Assembly: GCF_002873135.1 (NCBI RefSeq)
Contig: NZ_MCVI01000072.1
Coordinates: 62,001 to 126,000, forward strand
Source of the DNA: Shewanella sp. 10N.286.48.A6
GTDB taxonomy: Bacteria; Pseudomonadota; Gammaproteobacteria; Enterobacterales; Shewanellaceae
Direction of reading: 5' to 3'
DNA: 64,000 bases
Below, in pieces: positions 43,955 through 52,965 of this stretch (the first letter of the stretch is position 1; each line of letters starts with the position of its first letter). A model generated the notes under the pieces. The model saw only the letters and a list, made by a program, of their open reading frames with translations. It was not told the origin of the DNA and ran no database searches. The position numbers and the translations under genes were made by a program.

Positions 43955-46165
43955 TTAGTCAACCCAATGCAGTACATCACGAATAATCGACCATCGCGGC
44001 ACTGGTGTGGTTGCGCCTTTTCCTAGCATCCAATAATCATAAAATTGTTGCTGGTGGCCATCGACTCGGCGCAGTTTTTGCCAGTTATTAATGTAGTTTA
44101 ATAGTGACTGATTAGGTTGGGCGACAGCATAAGCCACAGGATAGCGATTTTTACCTTCTAAAATGGCAATGCCGTAGCCTGGGAAGAATAATGTCCAAGC
44201 TGAACCTGCTTCAGCGCTGATCACCACCGCATCGTATTTGGGCGCTTTTTGCCTAAAGAAATCTTTATAACCGTCAATTTTAACAAAATTAATATGAGGC
44301 AGTTTTTTCTTGGCATCGGCAATTTTATCATCATGTTCAACATAGGCGATGGTGGTATTTTCCATTTCGAGAATGGACTCATCAGTTTTGAAGCTATTAA
44401 CCCGATGATCTTGAGTGGCAATGGCGATGTTAAGCTCTAGCACTGGTTCGCCATAACTAAGCCTGTCCATTTGTTTGATATCCATTGACAGCCCCGACAT
44501 GGCGACATCAAAAAAACCAGCCTGTAATGACGCTGCGAGCTTATCTTTTTTGAACGGGATAAACTCTACCTCGACTTTCAAGTCCTCCGCCAACTTAGTG
44601 GCCATTGCAATATCAAAGCCCACTAACTGGCCGGCATTATTGTAGTAACTAAAAGGCACATTACTGGGAATGTAACCGACTCTTAGTAAGCCACGTTGGC
44701 GAATGGAATGGACGCTGGCGATTGCTTGAGTGGGCGTTTTACCGATTTCAGGGTATTGGCGAGTCACTTTCGTGGGCACTTTGTCAGCCACTTTCATGTT
44801 GGCGATCACCTCACTGGTGATATCAGGGCTATGTATAAATAATCCCATACCTATGCGGCAAACAACAATGGTGACCGCGGTACTGGCTAAAAGCCCAACC
44901 GACATTTTAATTAATTGCGGCGGACGAATTTTCAGTGTCCCTTGGAATAAGCACACGGTTAATAGGGTGAGGGCGAATAGGTTCATTACTGCGGCAATAG
45001 AGTTGAACTTGCCTGTGATAAAGCCTGACATGACAAATAGTTGGAATAAGTCTGAAGGTAGTTGCACTAAGTCCAACATAAAAGGAATGGCGACATACAC
45101 ACTACCAAATAAAGATAATAAGCCACTAACAGACAATGATGGCATAGCGCTGATATCAACAGGGGTGCCATTAAACCAGCCAGCAAAGTAGACAAACAAG
45201 ATAACGGTTAATTTACCGATATTGGGGAAGGTAAATGCAATAGGCACCAAAATCTCAATCAGGGTGACGCCATCTTCAGTTAAGTTATTATGCTCACGCA
45301 TAATTTGCTTACACTCAGCAATAATTACCGGAATAACAATAAAGATATTACCTGTGGCAAAGGCGGTAACTAAACTGGCTTTACTTATGTTAACCGTCTG
45401 CCTATAAGTGATTGGCGTTAATGACGAAACTATCCAAGGTAGCACTGCAAATGTGAGCAATAAGCACAAAGCAAAGTAACTAATAAGGTAAACCTGCATA
45501 CTGGCAAACTCATCCACTCCCATAGTGCCTGCTGCCGATGCTGACATGGCAAAAATACCAATAGGCAACACTTTAACCAAGCCTTGGGTGATCCGAGAAA
45601 AGGCTTCTGTGATGGTATGCATGAAGGTTAACACCAGCTTTTTATTGTCGCCCTCCATACTAATTAACGCGAGACCCAAGGCAATACTGAATACCACCAT
45701 GGCAGGAACATAGCCTTCCGCCATCGACTCAAACGGGTTTGAAGGAATATAGAGCTTAAAATAATTAATCGGCTGGGCAGGTTCGATAATACTGGTGCTG
45801 AAAAACGATGCTGATTCAATAAACGGAAAAGACAATGGCATTAACGCAGTGAGAACTAAACCGACTAACCACAGCAATAACATAATGGCGCCAGCGCGGC
45901 TAAAAATTAATATGGCCGTGCTTTTTTGCAGTTTGCCTATACCGCCAATAAGCGATACCACTATGTAAGGCAATACGGTCATTTGCATTAATAAAATAAC
46001 GCCATTACCGATAGCGCTAAGCCAGCCTACGGACTCGCCAAAGAATATCCCCACAGCAAAGCCGACAAACATAGCTACTAGCATTTGGGTTGAACTGGTC
46101 ATCGCAAGTAATTTTTTAAACACAGTTATGTTCCATTTATTATCTGGGCTTGAGGGTAAACTCAC
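43955..46165 (-). CDS. Dicarboxylate/amino-acid:cation symporter fused to a periplasmic solute-binding domain
   Basis: 736 residues in one frame. The first about 430 are a DAACS/GltP-like secondary transporter with eight to nine hydrophobic segments (AMFVGFAVGIFFGE at the start; MTVLPYIVVSLIGGI; FVMSGFITGKFNS near the end). After a last helix (about 430-450) comes a family-3 solute-binding (SBP_bac_3) domain, about 485-715, opening RQRGLLRVGYIPSNVPFSYY and continuing GQLVGFDIAMATKLAEDL. The usual NMDGT motif of the transporter reads FPNIGKLT here and the serine-rich loop is ATGNIFIVI, so substrate and ion coupling probably differ from GltP. Starts at GTG 46165. Both parts are full length, so this is a true fusion. 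Confidence 0.9.
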   Translation of the reverse strand: MSLPSSPDNKWNITVFKKLLAMTSSTQMLVAMFVGFAVGIFFGESVGWLSAIGNGVILLMQMTVLPYIVVSLIGGIGKLQKSTAILIFSRAGAIMLLLWLVGLVLTALMPLSFPFIESASFFSTSIIEPAQPINYFKLYIPSNPFESMAEGYVPAMVVFSIALGLALISMEGDNKKLVLTFMHTITEAFSRITQGLVKVLPIGIFAMSASAAGTMGVDEFASMQVYLISYFALCLLLTFAVLPWIVSSLTPITYRQTVNISKASLVTAFATGNIFIVIPVIIAECKQIMREHNNLTEDGVTLIEILVPIAFTFPNIGKLTVILFVYFAGWFNGTPVDISAMPSLSVSGLLSLFGSVYVAIPFMLDLVQLPSDLFQLFVMSGFITGKFNSIAAVMNLFALTLLTVCLFQGTLKIRPPQLIKMSVGLLASTAVTIVVCRIGMGLFIHSPDITSEVIANMKVADKVPTKVTRQYPEIGKTPTQAIASVHSIRQRGLLRVGYIPSNVPFSYYNNAGQLVGFDIAMATKLAEDLKVEVEFIPFKKDKLAASLQAGFFDVAMSGLSMDIKQMDRLSYGEPVLELNIAIATQDHRVNSFKTDESILEMENTTIAYVEHDDKIADAKKKLPHINFVKIDGYKDFFRQKAPKYDAVVISAEAGSAWTLFFPGYGIAILEGKNRYPVAYAVAQPNQSLLNYINNWQKLRRVDGHQQQFYDYWMLGKGATTPVPRWSIIRDVLHWVD

Positions 46166-46312
46166 ATTAACCGTTAGCAGGCTAATGTTTTGATAATGCT
46201 ACAAAGTTGTTGCTCAAGTTTAATATTAACAGTGTTAGTTTGGATTAGGGATAATTTGTACAATAAATATCTTACTGAATTTATTTATATGCAGTGTTTT
46301 TGAAACGGCTAA

Positions 46313-46338
46313 AAAGCCACTGTAAATACAGTGGCTTT
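46313..46338 (-). terminator. Intrinsic terminator of pyrD
   Basis: 12-bp stem, arms 46313-46324 and 46327-46338 (AAAGCCACTGTA with TACAGTGGCTTT). On the minus strand it runs into TTTTTA, 64 bp past the pyrD stop. Confidence 0.85.
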
Positions 46339-46347
46339 AAAGGGGAA

Positions 46348-46356
46348 GGGGGGGGG
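46348..46356. repeat. Run of nine G
   Basis: Homopolymer G9 (46348-46356), preceded by GGGGAA. Non-coding, next to the pyrD terminator. Such runs are prone to slippage or assembly error. Confidence 0.9.
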
Positions 46357-46401
46357 AGTTTCAATACAGATATTCAGAGGCTTAATGTGCCACTGGTATC
46401 A

Positions 46402-47334
46402 TTAAAGCGGTTTTAATTTGCCTTTAGCGTCATTAATACACTGGTAACCTTTACCGCGCATGAAGTCAGCGAGTTCTGTTTCAATACGCTCAAAGCAAGC
46501 TTCACCTTCTTTTTCAAAACAGGTCGCGATTTGTACCGCATCAGCACCGGCGAGTAGGTATTCAAAGGCATCGATTCCGGTTTTTATCCCGCCAACGCCA
46601 ATGATTTGTACGTCATCATCCAGCAGTTCACGAAAGGCGCGCACATTGGCTAAACCGACAGGTTTAATATAATCACCACACAAACCACCAAAGCCGCCTT
46701 TAGGCTTGATTATGGGCTGCTCAGTGTACGGGTCGATAACTAAAGTGTTGCCGATTGAGTTAATGCAGGTGATAAATTTTACTGGATATTTTTTGATGAC
46801 ATTGGCTGCTGCCACAAAATGTGACATATCAAAATAAGGCGCCAGTTTAATCCCAATTGGTTTATTGCCTAGCGCTGTTAGGGCAGCGAGTGCTTTGTCA
46901 GTTTGTTCAAAGTCATAGGCGACCTGCGCTTTACCGGGGATATTAGGGCAAGAGAAGTTAACTTCAATTAGGTCAACATCACTGTTTTGAAAGGCGCTGA
47001 CCATTTCAATATTATCTTCAATGCTAAAGCCTGAAATGCTTACAACAACAGGTTTACCTAATGCTTTTAATTGAGGCACCATTGCTAAATAAGCTTTATA
47101 ACCTAAATTGGGTAAGCCCATCGATTGAATCGAACCTAATGGTAAATCTTTATAGCGTGGCTCAGGATTGCCTTCGCGCGCTTCCATGGTACAAGATTTA
47201 GTGACCACAGCAGCCGAATGAGATTGGGCAATCGTGTGCAGTTCATCCCAAGTGGTGCACTTGGGGCCAGAGGCATTCATTAAGTAACTGTCTAAGCTAA
47301 TACCAGCAATTTCAGTGGATAAATCGATGTTCAT
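46402..47334 (-). CDS. Dihydroorotate dehydrogenase class 1A (fumarate-type)
   Basis: 310-residue soluble flavoenzyme of pyrimidine synthesis, oxidising dihydroorotate. The active-site base is a Cys, at about residue 129 in NFSCPNIPGK, matching Cys130 of the Lactococcus PyrDA enzyme. Class 2 enzymes of Gammaproteobacteria use Ser and have an N-terminal membrane helix, absent here. Class 1A enzymes use fumarate as electron acceptor. Other marks are NASGPKCTTWDEL, SMGLPNLGYKAYL, KLAPYFD and IIGVGGIKTG. The start at ATG 47334 has AGAGGA seven bases upstream; the ORF runs on to 47361. Alone on its strand. Confidence 0.92.
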   Translation of the reverse strand: MNIDLSTEIAGISLDSYLMNASGPKCTTWDELHTIAQSHSAAVVTKSCTMEAREGNPEPRYKDLPLGSIQSMGLPNLGYKAYLAMVPQLKALGKPVVVSISGFSIEDNIEMVSAFQNSDVDLIEVNFSCPNIPGKAQVAYDFEQTDKALAALTALGNKPIGIKLAPYFDMSHFVAAANVIKKYPVKFITCINSIGNTLVIDPYTEQPIIKPKGGFGGLCGDYIKPVGLANVRAFRELLDDDVQIIGVGGIKTGIDAFEYLLAGADAVQIATCFEKEGEACFERIETELADFMRGKGYQCINDAKGKLKPL

Positions 47335-47569
47335 GAAGCGTCCTCTTGGTGGAATAAACAATAAAAAAGCATGTGTAAATTGCGAGGTAGTTTATGCAGC
47401 GGGACAATAGAGGTATTGATTAAAAACAATAAATATGACAAATGTGTGATTATTTTTTAAGAGTGTTAACTAGAGCGTATAAATGCTGCTGTTCTTTATG
47501 CGCTGTTCTTTATACCACCGAGTAAGGCAGCGATGAACTGTTGCTGTTAATCGCCACTTACGTTTATAG

Positions 47570-48298
47570 CTATTTTAATTTGTAAATGACCTCAACACGC
47601 TCCTCGACACTGACTTGACCGTATTGATAGCTTTCGGCCGTGTCACTTTGCATTGCCGCCATACGCATCATCACAGGTTGTACCGGCTGCTGAGTTAAGT
47701 AACGGATTTTCCAAACACCATCAAGCTCACGCTCAAACCCTTGGGCCAATGATTGGGCTTTTTGTTTGGCATCTTTAATAGCGGCTTGTCTTGCTTGTTC
47801 AATCGCTGCAGTTTCGTTTGATGATTTCAAACTGATATTTTGCACCTGATTAATGCCTTCTTCTAATGCGGAATCTAAAATGTCATTAAGCTTAGGCAAC
47901 TGCTTGATGGTAACAATCACTTGTCTGTTAGCGCGGTAACCCACTAACTCTTTGGGTTGTTTCGAGGGGTAATGGTATTGCGGCTGAATGCTCAAATTAG
48001 CGCTAGATATCGCATTTTTATCGACTCCAGCATCCTTGAGTCGCTTGATGAATTTAGCGACGGCTTGATCAACAGCGACTTTAGCTTGCTTAGCATCATC
48101 TTTAGTTAGGCTGACTTGAACTGAAATTACCGCCATATCAGGGGCTATTTTTAAATGGCTCGTACCAACCGTTTCAATATGTGGAAAATTATAGTCAGCA
48201 GCAATAGCATTTTGAGACAGTGAACCAAATAGTAATCCTGTTGCTAGCAAACCATTCATTAAGGTTGTTTTTATAATGCGATGTGTTGATGTTGTCAT
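47570..48298 (-). CDS. SIMPL-domain exported protein (YggE-like)
   Basis: 242 residues from ATG 48298 (GGAG five to seven bases upstream); the ORF runs to 48310. A signal peptide ends about residue 34 (NAIA-ADYNF). The SIMPL/DUF541 domain then covers the rest: IETVGTSHLKIAPDMAVISVQVS, GVDKNAISSANLSIQPQYHY, VGYRANRQVIVTI, ARQAAIKDAKQKAQSLA. E. coli YggE is linked to lowered oxidative stress; otherwise the function is unknown. Alone on its strand between pyrD and an amidohydrolase gene. Confidence 0.9.
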   Translation of the reverse strand: MTTSTHRIIKTTLMNGLLATGLLFGSLSQNAIAADYNFPHIETVGTSHLKIAPDMAVISVQVSLTKDDAKQAKVAVDQAVAKFIKRLKDAGVDKNAISSANLSIQPQYHYPSKQPKELVGYRANRQVIVTIKQLPKLNDILDSALEEGINQVQNISLKSSNETAAIEQARQAAIKDAKQKAQSLAQGFERELDGVWKIRYLTQQPVQPVMMRMAAMQSDTAESYQYGQVSVEERVEVIYKLK

Positions 48299-48480
48299 GT
48301 CGTGCTCCAAACAATAAATGAGGTTGGTAGTAACCTTGTTATAGCTATAAACGAGAGCAAATTTGAAAAGGGTTAATTTATTGAATTTTATTTTTGACGC
48401 GATAAAACCTAATTAAGAAAAGTCAGTTTTTAATAAGCACTTTTTAGGCGTTTGGCGTTTAATGCAAAATATAGGCGTAA

Positions 48481-48510
48481 AAAAGCCTAGTTAAATTAAT
48501 CGCTAGGTTT
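48481..48510 (-). terminator. Possible terminator of the YtcJ-like amidohydrolase gene
   Basis: CCTAG (48486-48490) pairs with CTAGG (48503-48507), extended by A/T pairs with one mismatch. On the minus strand it runs into a T-run. It is a weak stem, 36 bp past the stop. Confidence 0.45.
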
Positions 48511-48542
48511 TTAGGTTAGGCATATTAAAAATGATTGCGGCG

Positions 48543-50198
48543 TTATTCTACTCGCTCACCATCAACCCAAGTTTCCAGCACCTTAGTTTTCCAAATATCT
48601 TCAGGGTTAATAGCAAAGATATCTTTATCAATCAGAATAAAATCTGCTTTACGCTTAGGGACAAGTTGGCCAATCATTTGCTCTTGATGGGCGGCAAAAG
48701 CGGCGTGGGTGGTAAATGTGGCTAATGCTTCGGTTAAATTCATGCTTTCGCGGCGATACCAGCCATCAACAGGTTGATTGTCGTGATCTTGACGAGTTAC
48801 CGAGGCGTGCAGGCCATAAAAAGGATTTGGCGACTCAATGGGGAAGTCAGAGCCTGCGGCAATAATCGTATTGGCATTAAGTAGCTTACGCCAAGCGTAG
48901 GCGCCTTTTATACGGGCATTACCAATTCGGTCTAATGCCATGTTTTTATCACTTGTGGCATGGGTTGCTTGCATTGATGCGATAACATTGAGTTGCGCAA
49001 AACGTGGAATATCGGCTAATTGCAACACTTGGGCATGTTCAATTCGATGGCGTAAATGACGGCTGTTACTTGCGGCGATATTGGCTTGGTAGTGATCCAA
49101 CACTATTTGATTGGCATTATCGCCAATGGCATGGGTATTGACCTGAAAGCCTGCATCCATCGCTTGTTGAATCGTATCGCCCAACTCTTTTTCAGAATAG
49201 AGCAATAAACCTTTATGGCCAGCTAAATCGCTATAGTCTTCAATCAATGCAGCGCCGCGACTGCCAAGGGCGCCGTCGGCGGATATTTTTACGCTGCTGA
49301 TGTGTAATTTATCTGAGCCTGAAGCCATCGGCCCTGCCTGCATCATCTTGTCAAATTCAGGGTCTTGAGCATCTATCATGGCGTACACGCGAATTGGCAG
49401 TTTATCGGCATAATCAAGTGCCTGATAAGCCGCGATAGTGTCACTGCCAATACCTGCATCATGGACACTTGTTAATCCCTGCTTAGCCAGCGAAGTAAGA
49501 GCTGTTAGCAGTATTTCTTGTTGCTCGTCGATAGAAGGTTGTGGGATTTTAGTAGTGATCAGGCTCATGGCATTATCAATAAATACCCCTGTCGGCTGAC
49601 CATCAGCATATTTGATAATTTCACCACCTTCAGGGCTGGTGGTGGCAGAGCTAATACCAGCGATTTTCATCGCAGCGCTATTTGCCCAGCCAGCATGGCC
49701 ATCAATGCGAACTAACCATACAGGGGTATCGGGAAAGACTTTATCCAGTGATGCAGCCACGGGAAAGTTTTGTTGTGGCCATAACACTTGGTTCCAGCCG
49801 CGTCCTTGTATCCATTGCATTGTTGGTTGTAATTGCCTAAATGCTACAACAGTTTCAACGGCTTGTTGTTCAGTCACGCTGCCACGTAACTGGGCTCGCA
49901 TCAGGCTTAATCCATAGCTTAAAACATGACCATGCGCATCGATAAGGCCTGGTAGTAAGGTTTTGCCTTGTCCATCAATTCTTACAATACTGGTGTTAGT
50001 ACTGTAGGGAAGATGTTCATTTTCAAGGTAGATTTTTTCAATGACATCGCCGTTAAATTGTAATGCCTTAAACTCAACTAATTTACCATTACTGACAGTG
50101 TAGCCATTGATATTATTGATAAGTTTACTTTGGGCAAGGCTTGTTAACGGGGGAAGGCAAAGGCAAGTAAGTAATAGTAATTTATAGTTCTTAAGCAT
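48543..50198 (-). CDS. Amidohydrolase family 3 protein (YtcJ-like), exported
   Basis: 551 residues. The signal peptide is about 1-22 (MLKNYKLLLLTCLCLPPLTSLA). The metal-dependent hydrolase follows, with GLIDAHGHVLSYG (first ligands, about 80-92), KISADGALGSRGA, THAIGDNANQ, RIEHAQVL and GSDFPIESPNPFYG in order, the pattern of the YtcJ/NfdA-type N-substituted formamide deformylase-like group. Substrate unknown. It is the second exported amidohydrolase in the window, unrelated in detail to the one at 42538. It lies divergent from a diguanylate cyclase gene. Confidence 0.88.
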   Translation of the reverse strand: MLKNYKLLLLTCLCLPPLTSLAQSKLINNINGYTVSNGKLVEFKALQFNGDVIEKIYLENEHLPYSTNTSIVRIDGQGKTLLPGLIDAHGHVLSYGLSLMRAQLRGSVTEQQAVETVVAFRQLQPTMQWIQGRGWNQVLWPQQNFPVAASLDKVFPDTPVWLVRIDGHAGWANSAAMKIAGISSATTSPEGGEIIKYADGQPTGVFIDNAMSLITTKIPQPSIDEQQEILLTALTSLAKQGLTSVHDAGIGSDTIAAYQALDYADKLPIRVYAMIDAQDPEFDKMMQAGPMASGSDKLHISSVKISADGALGSRGAALIEDYSDLAGHKGLLLYSEKELGDTIQQAMDAGFQVNTHAIGDNANQIVLDHYQANIAASNSRHLRHRIEHAQVLQLADIPRFAQLNVIASMQATHATSDKNMALDRIGNARIKGAYAWRKLLNANTIIAAGSDFPIESPNPFYGLHASVTRQDHDNQPVDGWYRRESMNLTEALATFTTHAAFAAHQEQMIGQLVPKRKADFILIDKDIFAINPEDIWKTKVLETWVDGERVE

Positions 50199-50581
50199 GA
50201 TTAAACCGGTCCATGTTCTTATTATTTGTGTTTTTAGCGTATCTTAAATACAAAATGCCACACTGTTACCAAAATGTTAACTGCTTTATTTTGAAAAGAG
50301 ACCTTTGACTCTAGGGCTGTAGCACTTTGGTGGTTAATATTCATCTCGAAAGCGCAATGCACCCTCTTTATTTAGTAGGCAGTTGGCTAAACCTTGAATA
50401 TCGATGGTTGCGATGAACTGGTATACTTTAAATTATGTAATAGGTTAATATATAACAATATTTATATTAATTAACCTTATCGTTTTCAGTGAATTCCAAC
50501 GCCAATGTCTTTTATGGCAAAGAGCTTCGAGAACTGAATAAAATGAATCGAATGTGATTTTGACAACTGTTTGGGTGTGCT
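50199..50581. other. 383-bp divergent intergenic region
   Basis: No coding sequence is supported. It lies between the YtcJ-like gene (minus) and the diguanylate cyclase gene (plus). AT-rich around 50430-50480, which may hold the cyclase promoter. No named operator is recognised. Confidence 0.45.
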
Positions 50582-51433
50582 ATGGATTATGTTGCTTTAT
50601 TTTTGGTGCTGGTTGGAAGCATCGGGCTGGTGTTATCGTTACGCCCAGCTTATGCCATCTGTGCTTATTCTCAGTTTAGTAATAAAGGCTGGTTGACGCT
50701 GTTATTGTTAATTGGATTATTTATTGTCAGTTACCTCAGTTATTTATCTTTATTATTTAGCTCTACCAGTGAGATTGATTTTATACAATTAGTGGTGGCT
50801 GGTATTTTCTTCGCTGGCGGCGGGTTTGTGTACTTGGTGACGAACCTAAGTAAGCAAACAATTATGGATATTGATGTGTTATTGCAGCAAAAGCACCATC
50901 AAGCGAACCATGATTTGTTAACCACATTAGCCAATCGTCAGCACTTTTATCGCCATATGGATCAAATGTTAGCGCTAAAAAGTGAAGGTTTTTATTGCTT
51001 AATGTTAGACATTAACAATTTTAAAATGATTAATGACACGTTTGGGCACCCAGAAGGGGACCGAATTTTAACAGTGATTGCCCAGCGGATCTTGCAAGTC
51101 GTACCTGAAAATAGCTTAACGGCCCGTATTGGCGGTGATGAATTTGCGATTATTATTCCTGATACCGCCAATCTGAATATTTCTGATGTGGCGAAAGATA
51201 TTGAAACTGCACTATTAATTGACATTCCTTGTGCTGGACATTTGATTGTCATTGCCGCCAGTATTGGAATTTCTCAGTATCCAGAAGATGGGCAAGATAG
51301 CAAAACCTTAATTAAGCATGCCGATATCGCCATGTATCACGCAAAAAAGAATGAAATGCCCCATCAGTATTATCAATCTCATCTACCGACAACCACACTA
51401 CCTGAATCTGTTTTAGATGTTGAAAAGAGTTAA
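50582..51433 (+). CDS. Membrane diguanylate cyclase (GGDEF)
   Basis: 283 residues with three N-terminal hydrophobic segments (about 3-22, 36-60, 68-86), a short coiled linker (about 88-108) and a C-terminal GGDEF domain (about 112-265). The active-site motif RIGGDEFAII is intact (about 181-190). The substrate-binding DINNFKMINDTFGHPEGD is present. No RxxD inhibitory site is seen before GGDEF. It makes cyclic-di-GMP. No sensor domain beyond the membrane part is recognised. ATG 50582, single gene. Confidence 0.93.
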   Translation: MDYVALFLVLVGSIGLVLSLRPAYAICAYSQFSNKGWLTLLLLIGLFIVSYLSYLSLLFSSTSEIDFIQLVVAGIFFAGGGFVYLVTNLSKQTIMDIDVLLQQKHHQANHDLLTTLANRQHFYRHMDQMLALKSEGFYCLMLDINNFKMINDTFGHPEGDRILTVIAQRILQVVPENSLTARIGGDEFAIIIPDTANLNISDVAKDIETALLIDIPCAGHLIVIAASIGISQYPEDGQDSKTLIKHADIAMYHAKKNEMPHQYYQSHLPTTTLPESVLDVEKS

Positions 51434-51661
51434 GGGATCATTATTCTTAAAACTAGAATCGCGAGTGGTGAATATCGCTCATTCTGAAGAACCTAGGGCT
51501 CCTATTAACCAGATATGTATTTACCAAGGTTTTTAAATTATTGCGGTTTTTTGTTGTTAAGGCTTTAATTGGATTAAATCTACCCGCTCAAGCTGATTTG
51601 CTCTCACATTGTGGTTAATGAACTGCTATTCTAGTGACGAGATCATTGATAGAGAATTACT

Positions 51662-52027
51662 ATGGAAAAATCAGCTTTTTTAGATGCCATGGGCGTAACC
51701 CGTTGGCGCAGCGCTGATAGCCAAGGCAAGCCGTATTTAATTATTCATGATGACGGTGATGATATTAGCCAGCATAGTTTGGTTAAAAGCGTGTTGTCGC
51801 TATTACATATTGATGAGTCACAATGTGAGTTTGATACTGAAATGGTCAAAGGCATGCAGGTGATTTGGGATATGCGCAAAATGCGCGTCCGTCCACGAGT
51901 GGCTTGGATTATTACCGATCCTATTGAGGCGTTATTGCAAGGCCATCAAGGTAAGAGAGACCTGTGGCAACAGCTTGGTTTGCAGCTTGATAAAACGGCT
52001 TCGATTGATACAGATAAGTCAGCTTAG
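51662..52027 (+). CDS. holD: DNA polymerase III psi subunit
   Basis: 121-residue clamp-loader accessory protein that binds chi and links the holoenzyme to SSB. Short, poorly conserved family; the N-terminal segment FLDAMGVTRWR (about 6-16) matches the chi-binding start of HolD (LQQLGITQW in E. coli). The gene lies directly before rimI, the order holD-rimI known in enterics, which is the main support. ATG 51662 after GAGAATTACT. A short tandem repeat separates it from rimI. Confidence 0.82.
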   Translation: MEKSAFLDAMGVTRWRSADSQGKPYLIIHDDGDDISQHSLVKSVLSLLHIDESQCEFDTEMVKGMQVIWDMRKMRVRPRVAWIITDPIEALLQGHQGKRDLWQQLGLQLDKTASIDTDKSA

Positions 52028-52061
52028 AATTTAGTTACTGACATTGACGATATAAAACAGT

Positions 52062-52125
52062 GATTATTTAAAGCTTCGATTATTTAAAGCTTCGATTATT
52101 TAAAGCTTCGATTATTCAAACTTCC
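52062..52125. repeat. 16-bp tandem repeat between holD and rimI
   Basis: Three perfect copies of GATTATTTAAAGCTTC (52062-52077, 52078-52093, 52094-52109) and a fourth, diverged copy (52110-52125). It ends 17 bp before the rimI ATG. Confidence 0.95.
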
Positions 52126-52142
52126 ACTATTGAAGAAACCTT

Positions 52143-52616
52143 ATGACTTCAGCTTCTCCTCAAACAAGTTTAACAATTTCGTTATTATCTCCTGAAAACA
52201 CAGCTGCAATGTTTGAAATTGAGTCTGCTGCACATTCTCACCCTTGGAGTTTAGCAAGCTTAGAAGACTGTTTTGGCCGCTTATATCGCGTTTATGGAGT
52301 CTTTGATAAAGATGAGCTTATTGGTTTTGCCATTGTGCAGCAAATTGTCGATGAGCTGACGTTATTAGATATTTGTATTGCGCCGAATCAACAAGGAAAG
52401 GGTCTAGGAAAGCAGCTACTTAATCATGTTATCTATGATGCTAAAGTGAAACAGGCAGTGGTGGTGATGTTGGAGGTTCGACAGTCTAATCTTGCTGCAA
52501 TTGGCTTGTATAATACATTAGGTTTTGTTGAAGCAGGTCGCCGCACGGGTTATTACCCAAGCGTAACTGGCCGTGAAGATGCTATCTTGATGGATTACAG
52601 GTTATTGCCAGAATAA
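52143..52616 (+). CDS. rimI: Ribosomal protein bS18 N-alanine acetyltransferase
   Basis: GNAT enzyme of 157 residues that acetylates the N-terminal Ala of ribosomal protein S18. Acetyl-CoA-binding motif A is QQGKGLGKQLL (about 82-92), preceded by LLDICIAP; the motif B area LEVRQSNLAAIGLYNTLGFVEAGRRTGYY is typical for RimI. The gene order after holD matches enterics. ATG at 52143; the only upstream purine stretch (AAGAAACC) is a modest ribosome-binding site, and the tandem repeat lies just before it. Confidence 0.93.
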   Translation: MTSASPQTSLTISLLSPENTAAMFEIESAAHSHPWSLASLEDCFGRLYRVYGVFDKDELIGFAIVQQIVDELTLLDICIAPNQQGKGLGKQLLNHVIYDAKVKQAVVVMLEVRQSNLAAIGLYNTLGFVEAGRRTGYYPSVTGREDAILMDYRLLPE

Positions 52617-52676
52617 ATGACTGAATGAATCATATGCTGAGTAAATTAATATTGTTAAACCAATAAAGAGCGTTAA

Positions 52677-52895
52677 ATGAGAGAGTCGTTAAGAGCCAAA
52701 ATAATCCAAGTGTGCGATAAAAAAATTGCCGCCAAAGGCGATAATGTTGCTTTATCATTTTATGCCTTTTTTGCCAATAAGAACGATGACCCGATATTAT
52801 TGATGGAAGCTGCGACTTGGTGGATTGAAACTCATCAACTTGATCATTTCGTTAAAGCCCATGTGATTAAAGCAATGGTTCAAGCTGGTAAGTAA
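52677..52895 (+). CDS. Small soluble protein of unknown function
   Basis: 72 residues, mostly helical, acidic and basic patches mixed, no signal or membrane segment. ATG 52677 with AAAGAGCG upstream. It sits 60 bp after rimI on the same strand and just before a strong terminator, which supports it as a real last gene of the holD-rimI unit. Sequence segments such as WWIETHQLDHFVKAHVIKAM show no known motif. Family not recognised. Confidence 0.7.
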   Translation: MRESLRAKIIQVCDKKIAAKGDNVALSFYAFFANKNDDPILLMEAATWWIETHQLDHFVKAHVIKAMVQAGK

Positions 52896-52916
52896 TACTA
52901 TTAATAACAGACATTA

Positions 52917-52941
52917 AAAACGGCGCTCTAGGCGCCGTTTT
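52917..52941. terminator. Bidirectional terminator between the small gene and lipA
   Basis: 10-bp GC-rich stem AAAACGGCGC (52917-52926) with GCGCCGTTTT (52932-52941), TCTAG loop. Suits both converging units. Confidence 0.88.
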
Positions 52942-52965
52942 AGTCTCTTAGGAAGCAAATAAAGC

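Noticed and set aside
44730..45191. 153-codon open frame opposite the symporter fusion
   Set aside because: Antisense shadow of a membrane region; no support.
46166..46401. Extra small gene between pyrD and the symporter fusion
   Set aside because: No frame with start and ribosome-binding site; the region holds the pyrD terminator and the G9 run only.
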